Part shown: positions 20,390 through 30,994 of the stretch, one piece after another | How the letters are laid out: every line of letters begins with the position of its first letter | Numbering within the stretch: position 1 is the first letter of the stretch | Source of the DNA: Tritrichomonas musculus | Taxonomy: Eukaryota > Parabasalia > Tritrichomonadida > Tritrichomonadidae | Length of the DNA stretch: 64,000 nt | Direction: 5' to 3' | Assembly (NCBI GenBank): GCA_039105265.1 | Contig: JAPFFF010000070.1 | Location: 62,001 to 126,000 of the forward strand | Program-made: the position numbers and the translations under genes | The notes under the pieces: generated by a model | The model's database searches: none | What the model was told of the DNA's origin: nothing | The model's input: the letters and a program-made list of their open reading frames with translations, nothing else

Positions 20390-21079
20390 ATGTCTTTTGA
20401 GTTATTTAGTGTTGGAAGTCCACCTACTCTACGAAGTGATGGAACAGAAGAACCAATTGGAGGGATAAGTGATAAAATATCAAATATGATAAGTAATGCA
20501 TATAACAAATTAACTGGAAGAAAATCTAGTGAAGAACCTCCTCCATTTGCAAAGCAAGCATCTGCTCCGCAGGCTATACCACCTCCTACACCAGCTCCAC
20601 CTCCAGTACCACCTCCTATGACTACTACAAAAACAAATTCAGAAGGGATAGTAGGGAAGTTTATGAACAAAATAAATAGAGCATATGATAAAATCACAGA
20701 TGGAAAGTCAAAAAATAATGATGAAGAGGTAAAGAAAGCAAAGGATAGATTAAAATGGGCATGGGATAATAAAGGCGAGATATTTAAAACTGGTGGTGAA
20801 ATCGCAGAAGCTATAGGTGAAGCAACTGATAATAAATATTTAAAGGCAGGAGCCAAAACAATGAACACAATAGGAAATGGTTTCGAGAGAATAGAAAACA
20901 AAGATAGGGAGAAAGAATTGAAAATGAAATTAGGAGACTTAAATAGAGATATATTAGGTAATTACTATCTAAATTATTTGAACTATCCACGTATTCATTA
21001 TTCAAGAAAGCCGGCTAGCTATAAAATATATCGAAACAAAAAATATGCTATCAAAAGACGAAGAAAAGCAAGAAGGTGA
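20390..21079 (+). CDS. second Gly/Ala-rich basic-tailed protein, element A only
   Basis: A 229-residue protein related to its upstream neighbour: both share W-W/A-W-N/D-NK-EI-KTGGE, a Gly/Ala amphipathic part, NGFERIENK and NYPRIHYSRKP, then a basic tail. This copy has an extra N-terminal half with a Pro-rich linker (about residues 65-85: AIPPPTPAPPPVPPP) and a repeat of the NKINRAYDKIT type. B has only one such gene, so A or its ancestor has a tandem duplication or B has lost one. A virion role is inferred from position. Confidence 0.6.
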   Translation: MSFELFSVGSPPTLRSDGTEEPIGGISDKISNMISNAYNKLTGRKSSEEPPPFAKQASAPQAIPPPTPAPPPVPPPMTTTKTNSEGIVGKFMNKINRAYDKITDGKSKNNDEEVKKAKDRLKWAWDNKGEIFKTGGEIAEAIGEATDNKYLKAGAKTMNTIGNGFERIENKDREKELKMKLGDLNRDILGNYYLNYLNYPRIHYSRKPASYKIYRNKKYAIKRRRKARR

Positions 21080-21138
21080 AAACTCAAACAAATTCATGTA
21101 ATAGCAAGCAAATATAAACATTTTTTTAAAGCTCATAA

Positions 21139-21781
21139 ATGAGCAAAAGAGTGCCTCAAAGCAAAAGATTACAAGTGATACAAAAATGGTTAAATGGTAG
21201 AGATGATGAAGAATATGAAGTTTTTCCTACTAAAACAGAAGGAAAATATATAGTTAGACCTCGTAAGGAACCATTAAATAAACCACCAGTTGAACCCCCA
21301 AGTGAACCAGCAGCTACTGAACCACAAGATGAAGAACCGACAGTAGAGTCTACAGAGGAACCTCCTGTAAAGCCACTACCACTTGCTCTTCAGCGAGGGT
21401 CTGCTCTGCAGCCGAAAAAAATCACTAGAACAAAATCACAAGCACCACAATTAAATAATTCTATTTATTCGCGCAGTGAAGTTGGCTTTGCCAACGATCC
21501 GACAAGCGGAGGATCCAACAATAAATATCGAGATATTAAATCAATTAAAGCTATTGGGAGAAGAATTCAAAAATGAAAGGGCTAAGAAAGAACAAAAAAA
21601 GATGATTAAAGAAGTGGTGCAAAAACAAATGAGAAAGCCATATTATCAGTATACCCAGCCACAATATATTCAGGAGCCCAACGACATAGAAGAACCAGAA
21701 GAGCCTGCTCCTCCCCCACCTCAAATTCAGCCTCAGCCTATTCGTAGAAGACGTAATAATATTTTCTCTGATATGTGTTGA
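21139..21781 (+). pseudogene. Pro-rich small virion-region gene of A, broken
   Basis: Homologous to the uninterrupted 188-aa gene of B (57,914-58,480). Shared features are the N-terminal SKR.-SKRLQVIQ-WLNGR segment, a Pro/Glu-rich linker, the helix ILNQLKLLGEEFKNERAKKE and the C terminus PIRRRRNNIFSDM. The middle of A's copy has GC-richer bases than its neighbours. It lies directly before the major capsid gene. The copy in A looks broken. Function is unknown; the conserved position suggests a capsid-associated protein. Confidence 0.6.
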
Positions 21782-21799
21782 AATTTTATTTTTTTATAA

Positions 21800-23374
21800 A
21801 TGTTGAATCCAGAAATTGAACTCAGAACATCAGCTGAAACATGTACACAAATTGCATCATATTTTGATATCGTCGATAATTGTATAGCATTAAGCGATAC
21901 CAATAAACAATACACAATCAGTCCACAAACATCATATTCACCATCTCCTCCAATTCCTCAAGGCTCATATACGAGTGCTATAATATCTCCAAATACTAAC
22001 AATACAGCAGATATATACAATGGATTTATTAGAGCTGATATGGAAGTTAGTATTAAAGAAGCTGCTGGACAAGATATCACAGCAACATTAGATGGTGATT
22101 ACCAATTTAATAAAGTTTGGTTTGGCTTCAAAGATGCAAGAGATGCTGTAGAGAAATATGAAATTGTAGCAAATGGCATCACCATCTATACCCAGAATTT
22201 TGGTTGTGAAGAATCATTTTTAACAGCTTGTTGTGCTAATGAAACAACAAAGAGAGCAGATGTTTATTCTAAAGCCAGACATAAAGACATATGGAATGGT
22301 AAATCAGGTAGCAGAACAGGATTCATTGTTGATTTTGGAGATAAATGGAATGAAAAAACATATAAAATCCATCTCAAGATAGATTTAAGAAGGTTCTTAC
22401 CATTATCTAATATTAAATATCTCCCAGCATTTGCAGGTAAGATAGAACTAAGATTATTCTTTTCATGTGCTGGAATGGTATGCTGTCCTATCGGCCCAGG
22501 AAAAAGTTTTGAAAGTAATCATGTTGTTAATTCAACATACACATTACCAATCATCACAAATGAATTTACACCAATTGAAGAACCAATTATTATGTACACA
22601 GAATTAAAAGATAAAGTACTAACAGAAACAACCAGAGCATTTCAAGTCACTAAATATACCATCACAGAATGTTCATCTATTATACCGTGCTTTGGTATTG
22701 AAGACAATATTTATTCCAGTCTCGTACAAAGATATTCTGACCCAACACATCCACTTACATTTCCAACTCAAACAATTTCTGTATACACTACTACGAGCCC
22801 ATTAAAGAATCCCAATGATAAATCCACATGCACAATCACTCCTCGTTTTGTTGATTCCATATTTTGTCTATTTCCAGAGAAGCACACCCATCATACAGTA
22901 TTCAAGAATCCCCAATTTAAGTTGTTCCAATTGAACTGTGGAGGATATGGAAACATACCTGCTAAAGCTTTCGGTACCACTAATGAATACCCAGAATTCT
23001 TAGAATATTGCCAAAATGCTATGAACATGAATGGAGGACAAAGTGGATTTAACAAAGAAGTTGTTGCATCGTTAACTAATGACCAACCATATGCACGCTC
23101 TCTTGGAAATTATTCTGATGATAGAACAAGTTTCTTTATTGCTCTCCCAACAGAAACAGATAATACATATCAACAGGGACTAACATCATTGTCTCCAATT
23201 AATTTTGAAATTATTGTATCTCAAAATACTGGCGCAAATACATATGCTAACGATGTTAAAACCCCTCCATTAATTTGTCTCTTATTTGATTCATCAATAT
23301 CTATTCTTGTTCAACCAAATGGTATGCCACCACTTGTCCGCTTAGGGAATTACGACCTTACTACTCCTGCATAA
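21800..23374 (+). CDS. major capsid protein candidate, element A
   Basis: A 524-residue beta-rich protein, the right length and place for the double-jelly-roll major capsid protein of Polintons. The N terminus is MLNPEIELRTSAETCTQIAS; the middle has KIDLRRFLPLSNIKYLPAFA followed by KIELRLFF, and the C terminus has PLICLLFDSSISILVQPNG. The strand pattern LRRFLPL...LPAFAGKIELRL is the sort of segment seen between the two jelly rolls in such capsids, but the assignment rests on context and secondary-structure reading, not on a database match. It is highly similar to the 524-residue protein of B. Confidence 0.7.
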   Translation: MLNPEIELRTSAETCTQIASYFDIVDNCIALSDTNKQYTISPQTSYSPSPPIPQGSYTSAIISPNTNNTADIYNGFIRADMEVSIKEAAGQDITATLDGDYQFNKVWFGFKDARDAVEKYEIVANGITIYTQNFGCEESFLTACCANETTKRADVYSKARHKDIWNGKSGSRTGFIVDFGDKWNEKTYKIHLKIDLRRFLPLSNIKYLPAFAGKIELRLFFSCAGMVCCPIGPGKSFESNHVVNSTYTLPIITNEFTPIEEPIIMYTELKDKVLTETTRAFQVTKYTITECSSIIPCFGIEDNIYSSLVQRYSDPTHPLTFPTQTISVYTTTSPLKNPNDKSTCTITPRFVDSIFCLFPEKHTHHTVFKNPQFKLFQLNCGGYGNIPAKAFGTTNEYPEFLEYCQNAMNMNGGQSGFNKEVVASLTNDQPYARSLGNYSDDRTSFFIALPTETDNTYQQGLTSLSPINFEIIVSQNTGANTYANDVKTPPLICLLFDSSISILVQPNGMPPLVRLGNYDLTTPA

Positions 23375-23419
23375 ATTTTGTCAAGTTATTATTTTTTTCA
23401 TTTTTTTATCTTTACAGAA

Positions 23420-23872
23420 ATGCAAGAGCAATTTAAGGTCTATGATTACATCAACAACATTATCTCCCTCGCTGATAAACCAGAAGATTTCAAAGAATGT
23501 AATTTTGCCATCCTCTGTGATAAATATCCAATCCAACTATCACGAAATAATTATTTAGCGAAGGTCATTTATATTTCACTCAAGAGTGATAAAACAACAT
23601 GGAGAATATATCCTGACAAAATCAAGGAATATGAAATAGAACATGTAATACTCAGCACAAATTCTAGACGTCGATTGAATTACAAGATGAATGAATTCTT
23701 TGTTAATGGTTCAAATCTAGAACAAAATTATGAAGAGCATAGTTATTACAATTATTCAATTGAGAACGTATCAAAACAAACACGAGCATTAATAGATGAA
23801 TTATGTATAAAATACCAATTAAATACCCCTGAATTATTTGTGGGAGAACACCAACCATTAGTTCTAGAGTAA
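23420..23872 (+). CDS. unknown 150-aa protein after the capsid gene, element A
   Basis: The start MQEQFKVYDYINN at 23,420 is chosen because the B homologue (55,140-55,589) starts at the same place. The protein has a beta-rich body with KVIYISLKSDKTTWRIYPDK and a helical end after EEHSYYNYSIE, finishing TPELFVGEHQPLVLE. The C-terminal layout resembles the 150-aa protein of element C at 3162-3614. No function is recognised. It opens the block of four small genes between capsid and accessory slot. Confidence 0.6.
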   Translation: MQEQFKVYDYINNIISLADKPEDFKECNFAILCDKYPIQLSRNNYLAKVIYISLKSDKTTWRIYPDKIKEYEIEHVILSTNSRRRLNYKMNEFFVNGSNLEQNYEEHSYYNYSIENVSKQTRALIDELCIKYQLNTPELFVGEHQPLVLE

Positions 23873-23901
23873 AGGGAATTAAAATTTTTTTTGGAAATGA
23901 A

Positions 23902-24330
23902 ATGAATAAATACAGAAATCCTAACAGTACAATTATTGGAGCAGAAGGAGAAATGTTTAACGAAGGAACCAAGACTGAACATACAGTTGGATTTAATCAT
24001 TTTGGAATCTTCTCTAATGACAATACATATGCTGTTACATTTAATCCATATTACAATAGACCTCCAACTAAATATATGGAAAATAAACCTGTAAGACCAC
24101 CAAAAAGTAATCAACATAGAACAAAACCATTGCATGAACCACCAGTTAGCATTACAGATGGAGGATATTATTTAAAAAAAGATAAGGCTCCCAAAGCACC
24201 AACCCTTCCCCCATATTTAAATAAACCAGAAAAATTAGGAGAGATACAAGGAAGAGCTGATGAAAAAGATAAAGGTAGAGTCATTTATGGTCCTCAACAT
24301 AAAGTTAAAATAGAGAATATTATCTATTAA
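23902..24330 (+). CDS. unknown 142-aa Pro-rich protein, element A
   Basis: A basic, proline-rich, probably extended protein with MNKYRNPNSTIIGAEGEMF at the start, RPPKSNQHRTKPLHEPPV in the middle and a Lys-rich tail. It is close to the 142-aa protein of B (54,673-55,101) and of equal length. No domain is recognised. It is preceded by a T-rich run and a short AT leader, like its neighbours, which may be a shared promoter style. Confidence 0.6.
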   Translation: MNKYRNPNSTIIGAEGEMFNEGTKTEHTVGFNHFGIFSNDNTYAVTFNPYYNRPPTKYMENKPVRPPKSNQHRTKPLHEPPVSITDGGYYLKKDKAPKAPTLPPYLNKPEKLGEIQGRADEKDKGRVIYGPQHKVKIENIIY

Positions 24331-24354
24331 TTAAAAGATTTTTTTGGGAAACAA

Positions 24355-24882
24355 ATGATTAAGAAACGAGCAAATAATCAAGGAATAAATGCTAATTTAT
24401 CATTAGAACCCCAAGCTGCTGCCCAATCAACATCAAATATCAATAACAATATCATCATTAACAAAAGAGATGATGGAAAAGAAGAAATTGTTATTACAAG
24501 AAATGTTGAACTAGATGAAAATCCAGAGGATGAGGCAAAAGATGTTAAATATGTCATCCTTGAGACATATGCCAATATATTGTTGAATCAAGATAAGGCT
24601 TTGCTATCTAATCTGGTTTCCAAAAATTGTATCATCGTACCAGCTACAGCTTTGTCTAATATTATCAAAGCAATCATAAAAGCAGAATCAGTTGAGGTAG
24701 GCCTTGATGAAGACATTGGATGTTGTGCAGGTAAAGCAAATCCAATTAGAAAGATAGAAAATATTAAAATAGTGAATGATAATGGAGAGGTATGCACAGA
24801 TTTCAAACAAGTATACAATAGAGAATATAATGAATTAATTAACAAATATCATCTGTGTTTGAAATACTGTATTAATATGTAG
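24355..24882 (+). CDS. unknown 175-aa protein, element A
   Basis: Equal in length to the homologue in B (54,117-54,644). The N terminus is low-complexity (Gln/Ala/Asn-rich), the central part contains EIVITRNVELDENPEDE and a helical region YVILETYANILLNQDKALLS, and the C-terminal part has Cys residues in DIGCCAGKANPIRK. Strong conservation between A and B suggests an important part of the element. No function is recognised. Confidence 0.6.
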   Translation: MIKKRANNQGINANLSLEPQAAAQSTSNINNNIIINKRDDGKEEIVITRNVELDENPEDEAKDVKYVILETYANILLNQDKALLSNLVSKNCIIVPATALSNIIKAIIKAESVEVGLDEDIGCCAGKANPIRKIENIKIVNDNGEVCTDFKQVYNREYNELINKYHLCLKYCINM

Positions 24883-24912
24883 CTTCGTTTTATTTTTTAA
24901 TTTTTTTCTTCA

Positions 24913-25203
24913 ATGGAAATGACTAACAAAATAGACCTAACACAATTCAACAAAACAGACATTATAAAAAAGCTATCCAAATCTAAATCAGAAGAGAACT
25001 TGTTAAATATTTTAGATGGAGAGCCACCAGCTGAAATCAAAACTGAACCAACACCTGAAAAACAGAAGAGAGGTAGGAAGAGCAAATACAATACACCAGA
25101 GGAACGATTAGAAGCAAGACGTAAGCAACAAAAAGAATACAGGTTAAGAAAGAAGACTGAGTTGGAGGAATTAAAGAAGTTAGCACAATTGGTCAAAGCA
25201 TAA
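24913..25203 (+). CDS. small basic DNA-binding-like protein, element A
   Basis: A 96-residue protein with an AT-hook-like KRGRKSKY followed by NTPEERLEARRKQQKEYRLR and a Leu-containing helix. The basic helix then heptad-like helix resembles a minimal bZIP-type arrangement. B has a shorter homologue of 84 residues (53,833-54,087). A role in DNA condensation or transcription of the element is plausible but inferred. It ends the plus-strand block; the next gene is convergent. Confidence 0.6.
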   Translation: MEMTNKIDLTQFNKTDIIKKLSKSKSEENLLNILDGEPPAEIKTEPTPEKQKRGRKSKYNTPEERLEARRKQQKEYRLRKKTELEELKKLAQLVKA

Positions 25204-25238
25204 AAAAATATCTAGATGGTGAAATATTTTTTTGTATC

Positions 25239-26144
25239 TTACTCTTTAAATTCATCAATTACTTCGTTATAATATTTCATGATTATATCTAATGAACCTT
25301 CAAAATATTCATCCTTAGATGAAGCCTTCTTTAATTCATTTCTATCTACTGCCTCGTTAAGTAATTGGAGGAATTTAGCTTCAGCTTTAAATTGGTCATT
25401 AACTGGGAAACATATTATTTCGGTTGCTCCACCGTTAAATTGTTGATATGCAGATAACCTTTGTTTCATACCAAATGTTCTTCCTACCTTGTAAATTTCT
25501 GTTCCTTTATGCTTTGTTAACTGGACAATATAAATATAGCCTTTAATATCTTTGGAAACATAAAAATTATGTCGATTAGCTATATATTTTACAGAATATC
25601 CCAATTGTTCCAATTCTCTTTTTAATTGTTGTTGTGTATATTTAATACCAGTCTCTTCGAAGTATTTTTCCTGAATTACTTTTAAATTCCCTCTATCCAT
25701 TATCTTTCCATATAAATCCATAAATGTTTCCAGTGAAGTGATTTCATATTTTTGCTTCATTCTTTTTATTTCTTCAATTATTGTATTATTTGATTGTTCT
25801 AAATTATTTACTCTTTGTTTTAAGAATTTATTTTCTTGGTATACTTCTGAATATTTTATAGATTCATCATCACACACACCTTCTAACTGCATTATTTCTG
25901 CCTTAAGTTCGATAATTTCATTCTTGAGATTTGATATTATACCTGCATTCCATTCATCATTTTCATATAGTGATTCATTCAATTGTTTTATCTCTGCTTT
26001 TAATTTTTCATTTTCGTCTCTGAGTAAATTAATTTCTTGGATAGCATCTCGTAATAATTTCTCGTAATCAACTCCGCCAACTTCGTTGGAGCCACTAAAA
26101 GTGCCGTTGCTTAGAGCTTGCGCATAATCTAACCCTTGGTTCAT
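25239..26144 (-). CDS. coiled-coil GIY-YIG-like (T5orf172-type) protein in accessory slot, element A
   Basis: A 301-residue protein: an N-terminal long coiled coil (about residues 25-130), a winged-helix-like segment (LKVIQEKYFEETGIKYTQQQ) and a C-terminal GIY-YIG-like domain with GYIYIVQL, KVGRTFGMKQRL and EAKFLQLLNEAV. This fits the T5orf172/MSV199 style of viral proteins thought to cut or bind DNA. It occupies the place between the small basic gene and polymerase where B has an unrelated two-gene cassette. A short hairpin-forming GC-rich patch (26,077-26,089) lies in its N-terminal codons. Confidence 0.65.
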   Translation of the reverse strand: MNQGLDYAQALSNGTFSGSNEVGGVDYEKLLRDAIQEINLLRDENEKLKAEIKQLNESLYENDEWNAGIISNLKNEIIELKAEIMQLEGVCDDESIKYSEVYQENKFLKQRVNNLEQSNNTIIEEIKRMKQKYEITSLETFMDLYGKIMDRGNLKVIQEKYFEETGIKYTQQQLKRELEQLGYSVKYIANRHNFYVSKDIKGYIYIVQLTKHKGTEIYKVGRTFGMKQRLSAYQQFNGGATEIICFPVNDQFKAEAKFLQLLNEAVDRNELKKASSKDEYFEGSLDIIMKYYNEVIDEFKE

Positions 26145-26191
26145 TTATCGTAGAGATAAAATTTCGAAAAAAATTATGAAACGCTATAAAA

Positions 26192-29100
26192 TTAAAATTT
26201 GATTCTTCTCTCAAATACCGGTAAATTAATTTGTTGATACGAAGATGATTTTCTAAAACAATTAGCACCATCTAAAAGATTAAAAATGATTTCCTCTCCC
26301 TGGTACATTCTTTCATATAACTCTTCAACCGTGATTCCCATTCGTTTTGCTTTATTTAATATACATTGTTTAGGCACGCCCTTTAATCTAATATGTAATC
26401 CTTCATTCCCTTTTTCATCAACTAATATATCCAGATAGCTCTTCTTTCCTAGTGCAATTAATTTTCTAGAATGTACACCGCCAACAGCACCATTAAATGA
26501 ATCAAAATCGCAATGGAACTGTGTCATCTTTTTACCAATCAATTCTCTTCCATATTTTTTCTTAAACACCTCAGCAATCCTTGGTACATCTATTTCTTTA
26601 ACATGAATGGAATCAGTGTCTGTATAATAAATATCTATTCCATTCTGCTCTGCTGAACTTATTACCCTATTCATCAAATGCTTACTCCACGACAAAACGC
26701 TAGCACCAAAATGTGGTAGATTGAAATGATTATTTATGGGCTTTACTTTTTTAACATACACATTATCAATTGACTTATTCTCTATTATCTCCGTGATGTA
26801 ATTATAATTCTTCCAAATATATTTGATGGCTTTATTTTTTGGAATACATTTTGTTTCTGTCGTAGTTGCTTTTAATATAGATTTACCATAGATGGAATTC
26901 AAGAGTAATTTAATAGTTTGTTGCAATGGATTGTTGGCATCTTGATACTTTCTTCGAAGATTAAATAATTTCTCGATGAAGATATTAATCTTGTTATTAA
27001 ATCCTTCATCAAAATAATACCCTCTAATGAACTCATAATCAAAATCATAAAACTCCATCAAATCCATGAAAGCCCTCTTGTCAATATAATAATGGTCTAT
27101 TGGATTGTTGGTAAATATTTTTGAGCCCTGTTCATTTCTACTAAATACTTGTCCAAATTTATATGGATTAGATGATTTGCATTTTATTTTCTTAATATTT
27201 ATTTCTGCAAAGAACTGGTCAAAATCTAATAACTCCTCTGTTAATATATCAGGAGGAATTACTTTTGGGATTCCTTTTGGCACGCCAGACATAATACTCA
27301 TTGCTGATGGATATAAAGATACAGCATCAAAATCTTGTAATCTCTCTTCAACATATTGTTTCTCATTGTTAGCTGTCATTGTCCTTCCACCACTAACGCA
27401 ACGTTGGATAAAATTCTGTGGCTTGCCACTTAACTGGTAGCAATCATCAAAGCATCCAAATCTGTATGCATAATAATAACCAATGGAAGATATGGAAATG
27501 AAATTATGTACGTCCAACATATCTGTCTTTGTTTGATTAAATACTTCTATCAAGTCTCTATTAAATTTCTCTACACCCTTCATCAATACTATACAATCTA
27601 GTTTACAGTAATAAATAGCATACTTCATTATATCAATATTTAAATCACTGTATGCTCCACAAGATTGTGCATTATCAATTAGTTGTTTCCAATCTTGTTT
27701 TATTTGTTGTAGTGTTTTCTTATCTTTATTCTCCATGTAATATTGTAATTGGAATTCAAGTGCTGATACATTCTTTCGTTTTATATTTTTTTCAGTGTAC
27801 AGTTTATATGCCATCACTTCTTTGTGGACAGGTAGCTGAAACATCTTTGCAAATGATGCTAATGCGGCAGGGATAATGGAATAACTATTGCGGAATGTTA
27901 ATCTCTTCTCTATTATTGTCATCTTTCTGGTCTTCTTTGTTTTCTTATCTGTGCCTTCTATTTCTTTATATTTTGTCATTACTATCTGTAAAATGGTTCC
28001 ACTCCTTTCTGTTATCTGTACATCCCATCCAGGAGTATTTATAAAGAAGCATGCATCATATTTTAGATTATGGAAGTATGTAAGTGAATTATTATCTAGT
28101 GATTTCAACAATCTATCTGCAATGGACATTTCTGTCCCGGGACTCTTTGAGTCCCTTCACCGTTAGCAGAGCTAAGTTCGCTTCGCGAATCAAAGATTAA
28201 TTTATGAATTAGTTTCCCTGTTCTAAATACAGTAATGTTCAGATATGGTTTATGTGGTGATAATGTTGTATCAGTTTCAAAATCTGAATAGTATATCTTT
28301 GACCACTCTCTTTCTTTCTTCAGTTCTGTGGAATCTATCTTTTGACAACAAAGAGATGGGTCATATGATAAATCCATATAATCTGTTAAATGGCTATTGT
28401 ATTCATTTGTTGCTAATATATTCATTTCACACGCTTTTATTTCTCTAAACATATTATCTTTAAATAGCTTTCGCAGAATGGTAATCAATTTTGTATTTCC
28501 TACTGGTTTGTTAATCATGTAATGGTTCTTGAATAATAACAAGTCGACGGTTCTGTTAAAATCTTTAGCCCATGATTTTTTCCTTGTATCTATTTTTATT
28601 TGCTGTTGATGTATAGTATTTAAATCTTCATCTATCCGTCTTACAATGAAATGGCACTTAAAATGTTTAGCTATATCACAGATTAAATTATTTGGTACCA
28701 TTCTTGTTTTAACCATGAATCTTAGCTGATTGATTTCTTCATTTGTGAACACTCCTGATTGGATACATGCATAAACCAAACAGTTATCTTGGTAGTTATT
28801 TTTTTCCACTGATTTGAATATTTGGTATTTAGTTAAGTCTATATCAGATAAGTTAATATATGGAAAGAATCCACCATCTGGACTTTCTCTGTATTCCTCA
28901 TCTATTTCTATTTCTTCTTCATATAATTTCCCTTTGTTGTCTTGCTTATCTATTGTGAATGTTGTTTGTTTCCCTTTCCTTTTGTTTTTAAGGAATAGTA
29001 ATTGATATTTTGCTGGAATGAATACATTACCAACCCATGGATTATTATCAGAACAGTCATCATTTAAATCTATTGTGCCCGATATGTGTCCTATAGTTGT

Positions 29101-29418
29101 ATCTATCTTTTGTGCTTTAGATAGAGTAAACCATTTATAATCTTCACCATCTAATGATTCACTTTTTACTACTACATTCTTTTTATTCTTCTTGTGTAAT
29201 TGCCTTAACATTTCAGTGAATGCTAATCTTTTATCTTCATTATCTCCAATGTCTATTTCAAATGATATTTCTTTATTTGCCTTTTGCATAAATTCCTTCA
29301 TCTGTTTTTTAAATTTTGGTTTCTCTTTAATATTTTTGATTCTTTCTTTGTATTCTTTTCTGGCTTCAGTTTTTGCAGTAGAATAGAGGTCAACTGAGAT
29401 GTCAAAAAGATAGCTCAT
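26192..29418 (-). pseudogene. protein-primed-type DNA polymerase B gene of A, broken
   Basis: Family B DNA polymerase used by Polintons to copy their own DNA. The region shows the exonuclease signature YYSDFET, YFHNLKYDACFF and YYCKLDCIVLMKG, and the polymerase motifs DAVSLYPSAMS, LLLNSIYGKS and YYTDTDSIHV. The N-terminal part has CLVYACIQSGVF and HFKCHFIVRR, a region also present in B's polymerase. The homologue in B is a single 1050-codon frame. A's copy looks broken, so A would depend on another element's polymerase. It is transcribed opposite to the capsid genes, as in B. Confidence 0.85.
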
Positions 29419-29558
29419 TTAACATAAAATTAAAAAAGCTAAAAAAATTATCACGCTATAAAAATTATAGCTGAACAGAAAAATAAAAATGTAGAATATA
29501 AAAATATAGAAACACCTGCCCATATAATTTTTTGAAAGTACATTTATATTTTCTCAAA

Positions 29559-29885
29559 ATGTCTGTAGAGTATATTTATTTAATTCGTGAGAGAGAATTT
29601 GCTTACACTAATCAACCTGTATATAAAATTGGTAGAACAAATAAAATTGCAACAAGAATGGGACAATATCCTAAAGATAGTGAAGTGTATTTAGTGGAAG
29701 CGGTTAGTGATTCGGTAAAAGTTGAAAAAGAATTAATAACTATATTCGAAGAGAATTATGAGAGAGCAACAACAAAAGATGGAAAAACATGGATTGGTAA
29801 TGAATATTTTGTTGGTAATGTTAACGAAATGATTTATATAATTAGAACATATATTTCATACCAATGCCCTAGAGTTGTGAAGTGA
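29559..29885 (+). CDS. small GIY-YIG-like protein, element A
   Basis: A 108-residue protein, start chosen at MSVEYIYLIRE to match the B homologue. It has YIYLIRE, then VYKIGRTNKIATRMGQYPKD, a helix with VEKELITIFEENY and NEYFVGNVNEMI, which together are the core of T5orf172-type GIY-YIG domains. Such proteins are common in DNA viruses; a nicking or DNA-binding role is possible but not shown. It is divergent from the polymerase, with about 140 bp between them. Confidence 0.65.
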   Translation: MSVEYIYLIREREFAYTNQPVYKIGRTNKIATRMGQYPKDSEVYLVEAVSDSVKVEKELITIFEENYERATTKDGKTWIGNEYFVGNVNEMIYIIRTYISYQCPRVVK

Positions 29886-30239
29886 AATTAGTGGACCAAA
29901 AAATTGGTCTATGGACCAAATTTGTTTTGAGATATTTTGGTTAGAAATTTTGATAAATTGTAATTTTTTTGATAATATTTATTGATTTCATTTGAAAAAC
30001 AGTTAAATTTGGGGTGTTTTTGATTAAAAATTAGATGGACCATTTTTATGACCATTCTTATGACCATTCTTGTTCAACCTCTATATAAATTTTTTTGATT
30101 TAAAAATTTTTAAATTTCAACTAATCATAATTTCTATTGAAAAGTTTCCATCACAAAAATTGGTTCACAAAAAATTGGTCATAAATAAATTCTTTGAATT
30201 GAAAATAATGATATGAAGTAAAATTTTCATTTATAATAT

Positions 30240-30412
30240 CCTAGTGATACACAAAGTATATCTTAGTGGTTTACAAAGATATCTTATTGGTTCACAAGGT
30301 ATATCTTAGTGGTTCACAAGGTATACTTATTGGTTCACAAATACATACTTTTTGGTTCACAAAGATATCTTATTGGTTCACAAATACATACTTTTTGGTT
30401 CACAAAGATTAA
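30240..30412. repeat. imperfect tandem array with GGTTCACAA core
   Basis: About seven units of roughly 22-27 bp, each with TTGGTTCACAA or a close variant plus a TATCTTA/TACATACTT part. The last units alternate two types. It is not CRISPR-like, because the spacers are themselves repeats. Confidence 0.8.
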
Positions 30413-30663
30413 ATTTTGAAAATTTTTTTATTATTATGTGATTATCTCAATTTCTGATAAAGCTTTTTGAATGCAATTGAATATATAAATTCGTTATTCA
30501 TTCCTGAAAATTTTCTTCTCATAAACCATTCAAAAATATTCAATAGATATTTAGTTATAACTAATTCTTGCTTGAGAGAAAGAGCACGTTATATCTTACG
30601 TGTACGATATACCTGAGCTTGCCACAAAAATGATATTCAATATTTGTATGGAACTTTTTGTAT

Positions 30664-30870
30664 ATTCATTATATTTTCTATATATTGAATTTCATTCAAA
30701 AATATTGAATATTCATCGAGATATTCTCAAATCAAAATTGTGAAAAGAGCACGTTATATCTCAGGGTACGATAGATTTTTTCAATATTAATTGAATTTTT
30801 GTATTGTTTATTCATTATATTTTCTATATATTGAATTTCATTCAAAAATATTGAATATTCATCGAGATAT
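30664..30870. repeat. 61-bp direct repeat, two copies
   Basis: Positions 30,664-30,724 and 30,810-30,870 are near-identical and begin ATTCATTATATTTTCTATA. Each copy has a nearby GAGCACGTTATATCT motif (near 30,582 and 30,747), so the duplication unit may be about 150 bp with diverged edges. Confidence 0.75.
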
Positions 30871-30898
30871 GGGTTCGTCAATTTTGAGAGGGATAGCA

Positions 30899-30970
30899 CA
30901 AACTGTCTATTCAATTTTTGCACAAACTGCCTATTCAATTTTATGCATAATCTGCCTATTCAATTTTTAT
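30899..30970. repeat. three tandem units of about 23 bp
   Basis: Three consecutive variants of GCACAAACTGCCTATTCAAT lie just before the end of the 245-aa gene. They are slightly diverged from each other. Confidence 0.7.
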
Positions 30971-30994
30971 AAATTATTTTATAAAATAATATTT

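Larger units (their letters stand above)
29886..30994. other. 1.1-kb repeat-rich non-coding spacer, element A only
   Basis: A gene-free stretch between the GIY-YIG-like gene and the 245-aa gene. In B the corresponding genes touch end to end, so this spacer is specific to A. It contains the GGTTCACAA tandem array, two 61-bp direct copies, and three units ending TGCCTATTCAATTTT. It could be an inserted non-coding element, expanded repeats or a replication-related region. Confidence 0.6.

Noticed and set aside
26192-29418. Mitochondrial linear-plasmid polymerase
   Set aside because: Protein-primed polymerases also occur on fungal mitochondrial plasmids, but the integrase, ATPase, capsid genes and 252-bp ends identify a Polinton.
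30240-30412. CRISPR-like array
   Set aside because: Units are tandem and imperfect with no unique spacers, no cas genes, and the context is eukaryotic.
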